In this document: positions 8,111-12,396 of the stretch, piece by piece | How the letters are laid out: each line of letters opens with the position of its first letter | Position numbering within the stretch: the stretch's first letter is position 1 | Position numbers and translations under genes: made by a program | Source: CAIWCD01 sp043782365 | Lineage (GTDB): Bacteria > Myxococcota > Myxococcia > Myxococcales > 40CM-4-68-19 | DNA: 12,396 nucleotides | Direction of reading: 5' to 3' | Assembly (NCBI GenBank): GCA_043782365.1 | Contig: JAYWAO010000346.1 | Location: forward strand, 1-12,396 | Notes under the pieces: generated by a model | The model's input: only the letters and a program-made list of their open reading frames with translations | What the model was told of the DNA's origin: nothing | The model's database searches: none

Positions 8111-9145
8111 ATGCGCGGCTGGTTCGGACCATTCCGCTTGGACAGGCAGGTCGGGCGCGGCGGCTTCGGGGCCGTGTGGCGCGCGGTCGATTCGCGCACG
8201 GGCGCGACCGTGGCGCTGAAGATCCTGCCCCCCGGCGGCGACCCCAAGCAGGCCGAGCGCACCCGCCGCGAGTTCTCCGAGCTTCGCCAGATCCGCCACC
8301 CCAACCTGGTGCGCCTCCTCGACGCCGGCGAGGCCGGCGGGACCCACTGGCTCTCGATGGAGTTCATCGAGGGGATGGGCGTGCGCGAGTGGCTCACCGT
8401 CGCCGGAAGGCCCGTGCCGCTGGAGCCCGACGAGGGCGAGGTGACCTCCGAGGGCGTCGATCTGGACGCGCTCTACGACGAGCCCGACTCGGGCGCGCTG
8501 CTCGCCGCCGCCAAGGCCCGCCGCTTCCTCACGCTCTCGGGGCTCGACCAGGAGCTGCCGCCGGACCGGCAGCAGGAGCTGAACGCGGCCGGGAGGCTCC
8601 TGGCGCTCTGCGAAGCGCTGGCGCAGATCGCCGACGGGCTCGCCGTCGTCCACGCGGCCGGCCTCGTCCACCGCGACGTCAAGCCCGGCAACATCCTGGT
8701 GGACTCCGCCCGCAAGGCGGTGCTGGTGGACTTCGGCCTGCTCAAGCGGGTCAGCGAGCAGGAGAGCGTCTCGGGCAACGTGGTGGGCACCTACCGCTAC
8801 ATGGCGCCCGAGCAGGCGCGCGGCGAGCGGGTGGACCTGCGAGCCGACCTCTACTCGCTCGGCGCCACCCTCTACGAGCTGCTCGCGGGCCGCCCGCCGT
8901 TCCCGCACACCGCGCAGTTCGCGCTGATGGAGGCGGTGGTGGGCGAGATGCCCACGGAGATCCCGGCGATCAACCCGGGCGCGCCGATCGCCCTCTGCGC
9001 GCTTGCGCACCGGCTCCTGTCGAAGGCGCCGCAGAGCAGGCCCGGGTCGGCGGCCGAGGTCTCGGCGATGCTGCGGGCGCAGGGCCTGCGCGTGCTCCCG
9101 GGCGTTCCTCCGTTCAGCGCGGCGCTCACCCGACCGTCCGTTTGA
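8111..9145 (+). CDS. Hanks-type serine/threonine protein kinase, cytosolic, with insert in the C-lobe
   Basis: This 344-residue kinase has all main catalytic elements: glycine loop GRGGFG (15-20), ATP-anchoring Lys37 in VALKIL, a helix-C Glu in RREFSEL (Glu54 or Glu57), catalytic loop HRDVKPGNIL (Asp189), DFG (207-209), and GTYRYMAPE (226-234). It should be active. There is no transmembrane segment or sensor domain; the chain ends about 25 residues after the kinase fold. Between the hinge region and helix E (about 97-160) there is an extra, partly acidic segment not seen in typical bacterial kinases. ATG 8111 gives a start six residues before the first strand; no clear Shine-Dalgarno precedes it. 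The gene is divergent from uppS and 68 bp upstream of a HEAT-like gene that may encode its partner or target. Confidence 0.95.
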   Translation: MRGWFGPFRLDRQVGRGGFGAVWRAVDSRTGATVALKILPPGGDPKQAERTRREFSELRQIRHPNLVRLLDAGEAGGTHWLSMEFIEGMGVREWLTVAGRPVPLEPDEGEVTSEGVDLDALYDEPDSGALLAAAKARRFLTLSGLDQELPPDRQQELNAAGRLLALCEALAQIADGLAVVHAAGLVHRDVKPGNILVDSARKAVLVDFGLLKRVSEQESVSGNVVGTYRYMAPEQARGERVDLRADLYSLGATLYELLAGRPPFPHTAQFALMEAVVGEMPTEIPAINPGAPIALCALAHRLLSKAPQSRPGSAAEVSAMLRAQGLRVLPGVPPFSAALTRPSV

Positions 9146-9213
9146 CGGCGCGCCTGCGCGGTGATCTTGTGGCTAGGGTCCGCGACGCCCGGCGGGCAGA
9201 GGAGTGACCACGG

Positions 9214-10074
9214 ATGAAGGCCAGCTCGACGCAGCGGCTGCAGTCCCTCGCACAGACGCCCCCGTTCGACTGGCCCGAGGACGCGCGGCCGCTGCTCCTC
9301 GGCGTGCTGCGTGATCGCGGCGCCACCGAGGACGACCGGATCCTCGCCGCAGAGCTGTCGGGCTGCACGGTGGTGCACGACGACGAGGTGGCGCGCGCGC
9401 TGCTCACCATCGCCGGGAGCGACCGCGAGGCGGTGCTGCTCCGCTCGCGCGCGGTGATCGCGCTCGGGCCCGGGCTGGAGCTGTGCGAGACGCTCGGCTT
9501 CGACGATCCCGACGACCTTCCGCTCCAGCCCGCCACCTTCGACGACGTGCAGCAGACGCTGCGCACGCTCTACGTGGACGCGGACATCCCGAAGCTGCTG
9601 CGGCGCAAGGCATTGGAGGCGTCGGTGCGGGCGCCCCAGGGGTGGCACCCGGAGGCGGTCCGCGCGGCCTTCGCGAGCGCCGACGAGGAGTGGCGGCTGA
9701 CCGCGGTCTTCGGCATGCGCTTCGTCGAAGGGTTCGAGCAGGAGATCCTCCGGTCGCTTACGAGCCCGAGCGAGGACGTGCAGGCCGAGGCGATGTTCGG
9801 CGTGGCGGCCTGGGGGCTCGAGGCGGCGTGGCCGCAGGTGCTGGGCGTCGTCCAGGCGAAGGTGACCGAGCGCCTGCTCTTGCTGGCCGCGATCGAAGCG
9901 GTCGGCGCGCTGCGCCCCGCCGAGGCGGAGGAGCTGCTGGCGCCGCTGGCGCAGCTGGGGGACGAGGAGATCGACGAGGCGGTGGCGGAGGCGGTGGCGA
10001 TGCAGGAGTTCGATGAGGAGGGGGATGAGAAGGGACTCGACGGCGACGGGCCGGTGGGCGGGCCGCTGAACTGA
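9214..10074 (+). CDS. HEAT-like repeat protein
   Basis: This is a 286-residue soluble protein, almost entirely alpha-helical in appearance, with repeated Ala/Leu/Glu-rich helix pairs. Examples are the stretches around 145-175 (HPEAVRAAFASADEEWRLTA), 180-200 (EILRSLTSPSEDVQAEAMFG) and 215-265, as in HEAT/PBS-lyase-like solenoids used for protein binding. The C-terminus is acidic, low-complexity and probably disordered (EEGDEKGLDGDGP). There is no signal peptide. The start is ATG 9214, with AGAGGAG nine bases upstream. It follows the kinase gene by 68 bp in the same direction, so the two are probably co-transcribed. A scaffold or substrate role for the kinase is inference only. Confidence 0.75.
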   Translation: MKASSTQRLQSLAQTPPFDWPEDARPLLLGVLRDRGATEDDRILAAELSGCTVVHDDEVARALLTIAGSDREAVLLRSRAVIALGPGLELCETLGFDDPDDLPLQPATFDDVQQTLRTLYVDADIPKLLRRKALEASVRAPQGWHPEAVRAAFASADEEWRLTAVFGMRFVEGFEQEILRSLTSPSEDVQAEAMFGVAAWGLEAAWPQVLGVVQAKVTERLLLLAAIEAVGALRPAEAEELLAPLAQLGDEEIDEAVAEAVAMQEFDEEGDEKGLDGDGPVGGPLN

Positions 10075-10167
10075 ATGCGTTCAGCCGTTCTGCGCCCTGA
10101 CCTGACCGGGCTCCGGTCCGGCTACGAGCCTCGGCTGCAGGCGCCGACTTCCCTCTCGCGGCCTCCA

Positions 10168-10196
10168 TTGACAAGAAAAGTTGTCGCAGATAGCGT
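10168..10196 (+). promoter_or_regulatory. Promoter and overlapping operator of the ArsR-type regulator gene
   Basis: Consensus -35 TTGACA (10168-10173), a 17-base spacer and -10 TAGCGT (10191-10196) end six bases before ATG 10203. The expected start of transcription is therefore the A of the ATG, with no Shine-Dalgarno. An inverted repeat GACAA-N6-TTGTC (10170-10185) overlaps the -35, a natural site for autorepression. The patch is AT-richer than its surroundings. The rest of the gap after the HEAT gene (10075-10167) shows nothing I can name. Confidence 0.65.
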
Positions 10197-10202
10197 CAGC
10201 TC

Positions 10203-10805
10203 ATGCTCGACATCCAGGTCATCGATGATCCGGCGGCCGCAACGGTGGCCTTGGAGCCGATCCGCAGCCGGCTCCTCTCCGAGCTGGCTGCGCCCGCTTC
10301 GGCGGCGACTCTGGCTTCGCGGGTCGGCCTCGCCCGGCAGAAGGTCAACTATCACCTGCACGCGCTCGAAGCGCACGGCCTCGTGCGGCTGGCCGAGGAG
10401 CGCAAGTGGGGCGGGCTGACCGAGCGCCTGCTCGTCGCGACGGCCGCTTCCTACATCGTCTCGCCGAGCGCCTTGGGCCCGATCGCCGTCGATCCCGAGC
10501 GGGAGGTCGATCGGCTGTCCGCGAGCTACCTCATCGCTTTGGGCGCGCGGGTGGTTCGCGAGGTGGGCGCGCTCGTCCGCCGTGCGCGCGAGGCGGGCAA
10601 GGGCCTCGCGACCCTGGCGGTGGACACGGAGGTCCGCTTCCGGTCGCCGACGGAGCGGGCAGCGTTCAGCCACGAGCTCACCGAGGCCGTCGCGAGGCTC
10701 GTTTCGAAATACCACGATGAATCGGCCCCCGGCGGCCGCGCGCATCGCCTGGTGATCGTGGCCCACCCACTACCGAAGAAGTCCGAACCCAAGGAGCGAT
10801 CATGA
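10203..10805 (+). CDS. ArsR-family winged helix-turn-helix transcriptional regulator
   Basis: The 200-residue protein has a winged helix-turn-helix in the N-terminal third. LEPIRSRLLSELAAPASAAT leads into a helix-turn-helix at about 34-57 (LASRVGLARQKVNYHLHALE), followed by the wing HGLVRLAEERKWGGLTERLL. The block KVNYHLHALEAHGLV is characteristic of ArsR-type regulators. There are no cysteines at all, so it is not a thiol-based metal sensor. The C-terminal half is helical and may bind a ligand or dimerise. The start ATG 10203 lies directly at the predicted transcription start. The stop overlaps the next start as ATGA, so it is translationally coupled to the SRPBCC gene, a pairing common for this regulator type. 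It probably represses its own operon through the inverted repeat at the promoter. Confidence 0.85.
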   Translation: MLDIQVIDDPAAATVALEPIRSRLLSELAAPASAATLASRVGLARQKVNYHLHALEAHGLVRLAEERKWGGLTERLLVATAASYIVSPSALGPIAVDPEREVDRLSASYLIALGARVVREVGALVRRAREAGKGLATLAVDTEVRFRSPTERAAFSHELTEAVARLVSKYHDESAPGGRAHRLVIVAHPLPKKSEPKERS

Positions 10806-11182
10806 GCGTGAAGAAGGAAGCCTCTGGACGCCGTTCCGTTCAGGTCGAAGTCGAGCTCCCCGGAACACCGGAGGAGGTCTGGCAGGCCATCGCGACGGGG
10901 CCGGGCGTATCGTCTTGGTTCGTGCCGACGGAGTTCGAGGAGAGCGACGGAAAGCCCGTCGCGGTGACGTCAGATTTCGGTCCAGGCATGCTGGCCCGTT
11001 CTGTCGTGACGGCCTGGGATCCGCCGCGGAGGTTCGCCGCCCAGGGTGCAGGCTGGGGTGGCTCGCCGCCCATCGCCACCGAGTGGAGCGTCGAGGCGCG
11101 CGCCGGTGGCAGGTGCGTCGTCCGCGTGGTGCACAGCCAAGTCCGGATGACCCAGGCGGAGACGCAAACATTTCGCCCCTGA
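10802..11182 (+). CDS. SRPBCC (AHSA1-like) domain protein, apparently C-terminally truncated
   Basis: The 126-residue product has the N-terminal half of the START/AHSA1-like fold: RSVQVEVELPGTPEEVWQAI, the PGVSSWFVPTEFEE segment, WDPPRRFA (about 72-79) and TEWSVEARAGGRCVVRVVHS (93-112). These proteins form a helix-grip pocket for hydrophobic ligands. In regulator-linked relatives as I know them the chain continues after VVHS with a Trp-rich segment and a long C-terminal helix. Here the next 14 residues (from about 11138) are unrelated and end at a TGA, and no other forward frame restores the missing part. AAGGAG lies five bases before ATG 10802, and the start overlaps the regulator stop. The gene is probably a truncated remnant, but a functional short form cannot be excluded. 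Confidence 0.75.
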   Translation: MSVKKEASGRRSVQVEVELPGTPEEVWQAIATGPGVSSWFVPTEFEESDGKPVAVTSDFGPGMLARSVVTAWDPPRRFAAQGAGWGGSPPIATEWSVEARAGGRCVVRVVHSQVRMTQAETQTFRP

Positions 11183-11460
11183 CGGGCTTCTTCACCAACC
11201 CGGCGACGGGCTTCAGCTTCGAGCAACCCATGCGCGCTCCCGGTCGACCTGCGCGGGGATCGGTCCGCGCGGCGTGGTGCGCGCCGCGGTGCAAGCGCCG
11301 GGGCTTGGGCATCGTCGAGCGCCCGCTTGCCCGCGCAGCCCAAACCGCGCGTCAGAAGCCCGCTGCCAGCCGCCCTCGACCTTGGCCCCGCCGCACCCGG
11401 TCGGCCACTCAAGTGTATGACTCCAAACGGCCCGCTCGCCCGGAGAGCCGCGCGAGCGGC
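11183..11460. other. Gene-poor stretch after the SRPBCC gene
   Basis: No convincing gene on either strand. The short open frames here show no family motif and weak codon bias. GACGGGCTTC occurs twice about 24 bp apart near 11180-11214. Base use is less regular than in the flanking genes, which fits decayed or recombined DNA between the truncated SRPBCC gene and the remnant that follows. Confidence 0.4.
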
Positions 11461-11565
11461 GCGCCCCTGCCGGGCTGGTCGGCGTGGGCGGCGCTGGCGC
11501 GGAACCTCGCGCTGTACCCGGTGGTGCTGGCGCATGGCTTCCGGCGGTTGGTGCCGTTCGGGTAG
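11461..11565 (+). pseudogene. Possible 3' remnant of an unidentified gene
   Basis: Thirty-four codons before a TAG have almost exclusively G or C at the third position, and read APLPGWSAWAALARNLALYP followed by VVLAHGFRRLVPFG. This looks like the genuine C-terminus of a protein with an amphipathic or membrane-associated helix. Upstream the same frame stays open to about 10915, but overlaps the SRPBCC gene and loses coding character. There is no plausible start. I do not recognise the family. It may be the tail of a gene removed by the same event that truncated the SRPBCC gene. Confidence 0.35.
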
Positions 11566-11592
11566 CGACAGCACGCGCGACCGCTGGTCACC

Positions 11593-11970
11593 TCAGACTT
11601 CAATCAAGTCCACGTGCACATCAGCGGCGAGTGCCAGCTGGCGGAGATCCTGCGGGTCAGAAGTGAGGATCGAATCTCCATCGACGGCCAGCAGCACCAC
11701 CGCCGCGTCGATCACGTCCTTGGTGCGCGCGCGCCCGAGCAGGGCTCCTGCGCGGCGACCGAGCGTCTCGTCGAGCGGCACGACTCGCAACGTGGGCAGC
11801 AGCGCTGCCAGCGGCGCTTGCTTGCCCGCTCCCCCTCGCCAAACCTGACCGATGACACCCCCGTGTGTGACCGGTGCGCGCCCCAGGAGTTGCTCACCCT
11901 TGAGGAGCGCCAGTGCTTCGCGATCGGACCGCTCCAGGGCGATGAGCGCCCCCGCGTCGAGGACCAGCAT
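11593..11970 (-). CDS. vapC: PIN-domain toxin (VapC-like ribonuclease)
   Basis: The 125-residue PIN-domain protein is of the kind that cleaves RNA when freed from its antitoxin. The first acidic residue is Asp5 in MLVLDAGALIAL; KDVIDAAVV supplies Asp85 and Asp88, and ILTSDPQDLRQLA supplies Asp105. At the place where most PIN proteins have a conserved Glu, this one has Gln42 (IGQVWRGG). The segment LRVVPLDETLGRRAGALLG between is typical of the family. ATG 11970 overlaps the antitoxin stop as TGATG; an in-frame GTG immediately precedes it. A much longer upstream frame exists but overlaps the antitoxin gene entirely. Translation is coupled to the antitoxin, as expected for a toxin-antitoxin operon. 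Confidence 0.9.
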   Translation of the reverse strand: MLVLDAGALIALERSDREALALLKGEQLLGRAPVTHGGVIGQVWRGGAGKQAPLAALLPTLRVVPLDETLGRRAGALLGRARTKDVIDAAVVLLAVDGDSILTSDPQDLRQLALAADVHVDLIEV

Positions 11971-12248
11971 CACGCGCTCCGGCGGCGCTTGCGAACGGTG
12001 ATGGCCCGCGCGCGCGCGTTTCGCTGCGCTCGAGCGATCTCCTCGGACGTGATCTCTCCGTGCTTGGCCTCGTACGCGCTGATGTACGCCGCGAGCGCTT
12101 CGAGCCGCTGCTCGTGCTCGAGCTTGAGACGGAGGGCGTCGTTGACCCAGGCGCTCAAGGTGGGCGCGCGGCCGCGGGCGACCGCATCCTCGGCGGCGGA
12201 GAGCAGGCTGGCGTCGACGGATGCGCTCAGGCGTTGGCGGAGGCTCAT
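11970..12248 (-). CDS. Ribbon-helix-helix-like antitoxin of the PIN toxin
   Basis: The 92-residue protein is read just before the PIN toxin. Its N-terminal part, LRQRLSASVDASLLSAAEDA then TLSAWVNDALRLKLEHEQRL, has the strand plus two-helix pattern of ribbon-helix-helix DNA binders. The C-terminal part (EAKHGEITSEEIARAQRNAR, then a basic RKRRR tail) resembles the toxin-binding tail of such antitoxins. ATG 12248 is chosen over an upstream GTG (12314) because a strong promoter ends six bases before it. The neutralising role is inferred from order, overlap and fold; no named family is claimed. Confidence 0.82.
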   Translation of the reverse strand: MSLRQRLSASVDASLLSAAEDAVARGRAPTLSAWVNDALRLKLEHEQRLEALAAYISAYEAKHGEITSEEIARAQRNARARAITVRKRRRSA

Positions 12249-12254
12249 ACAAGC

Positions 12255-12283
12255 AGCATACGTTCCTACCACGAACGTGGCAA
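12255..12283 (-). promoter_or_regulatory. Promoter and palindromic operator of the toxin-antitoxin operon
   Basis: On the minus strand TTGCCA (12278-12283), a 17-base spacer and TATGCT (12255-12260) end six bases before ATG 12248, and no Shine-Dalgarno is present. The spacer holds the inverted repeat ACGTTC-N7-GAACGT (12260-12278), and a second overlapping palindrome CCACG-AA-CGTGG (12269-12280) covers the -35 edge. This is a fitting place for the ribbon-helix-helix antitoxin to bind and repress its own operon. Confidence 0.65.
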
Positions 12284-12352
12284 GGCCCGCTCCCTCGCTC
12301 GGGTGCAGTTCCACGCGATCGGGGCCAACGACAAATCCTCACCGCCGTCGCC

Positions 12353-12376
12353 GTCAACGTCCATGTCAACGTCTCA
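12353..12376. repeat. Two 12-bp period direct repeats near the right edge
   Basis: GTCAACGTC occurs at 12353-12361 and 12365-12373, with GTCGCC just before, giving a hexamer-like GTCNNC rhythm. It may be the edge of a longer low-complexity tract outside the window. The rest of 12284-12396 shows no gene I can support. Confidence 0.5.
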
Positions 12377-12396
12377 TGGTCGGTCCACACCCCGGG

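Noticed and set aside
8042..9010. Long 5' extension of the uppS frame
   Set aside because: It is antisense to the kinase gene; UppS family sequence begins at 8041.
10915..11565. A 216-codon plus-strand frame as a complete gene
   Set aside because: Its first third overlaps the SRPBCC gene in another frame and the middle lacks coding bias; only the last 34 codons look real.
11971..12390. Extension of the PIN toxin frame to a 265-residue protein
   Set aside because: The extra part overlaps the antitoxin gene in another frame and is Arg-rich without motifs.

Overview
The window is very GC-rich with strong G/C bias at third codon positions. It carries several traits common in Myxococcota: a secreted fibronectin-III protein with an Asp-Ala-Gly repeat tract, a Hanks-type Ser/Thr kinase beside a HEAT-like protein, and long meaningless open frames opposite real genes. 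I place it in Myxococcota (myxobacteria-like) from these traits, not from a species match.

Left and centre (1-8041) read almost entirely on the minus strand. In transcription order they are uppS (undecaprenyl diphosphate synthase), cdsA (CDP-diacylglycerol synthase), rseP (site-2 protease with three PDZ-like domains), tsaB (tRNA t6A factor), a GT-C membrane glycosyltransferase, and asd (aspartate-semialdehyde dehydrogenase). After a 125-bp hairpin-rich gap comes a secreted FnIII protein that runs off the left edge. uppS/cdsA overlap by GTGA, and tsaB and the glycosyltransferase are almost contiguous, so much of this is probably one envelope-biogenesis operon. dxr, often found between cdsA and rseP, is absent. 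A candidate promoter sits just upstream of rseP.

Divergent from uppS, on the plus strand (8111-10074), are a cytosolic Ser/Thr protein kinase with an unusual insert in its catalytic domain and a HEAT-like repeat protein. They probably form a two-gene unit.

The right end (10075-12396) looks like an accessory region. It holds an ArsR-type regulator coupled by ATGA to an SRPBCC (AHSA1-like) protein that looks cut short, then about 400 bp without an intact gene but with a short, strongly coding-like 3' gene remnant. A minus-strand toxin-antitoxin pair (ribbon-helix-helix antitoxin plus PIN toxin) follows. The ArsR gene and the antitoxin gene each have a near-consensus -35/-10 promoter ending six bases before the ATG, with an inverted repeat in or over the promoter. 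This suggests leaderless, autoregulated transcription.

No tRNA, rRNA, CRISPR array or intact insertion sequence was recognised.
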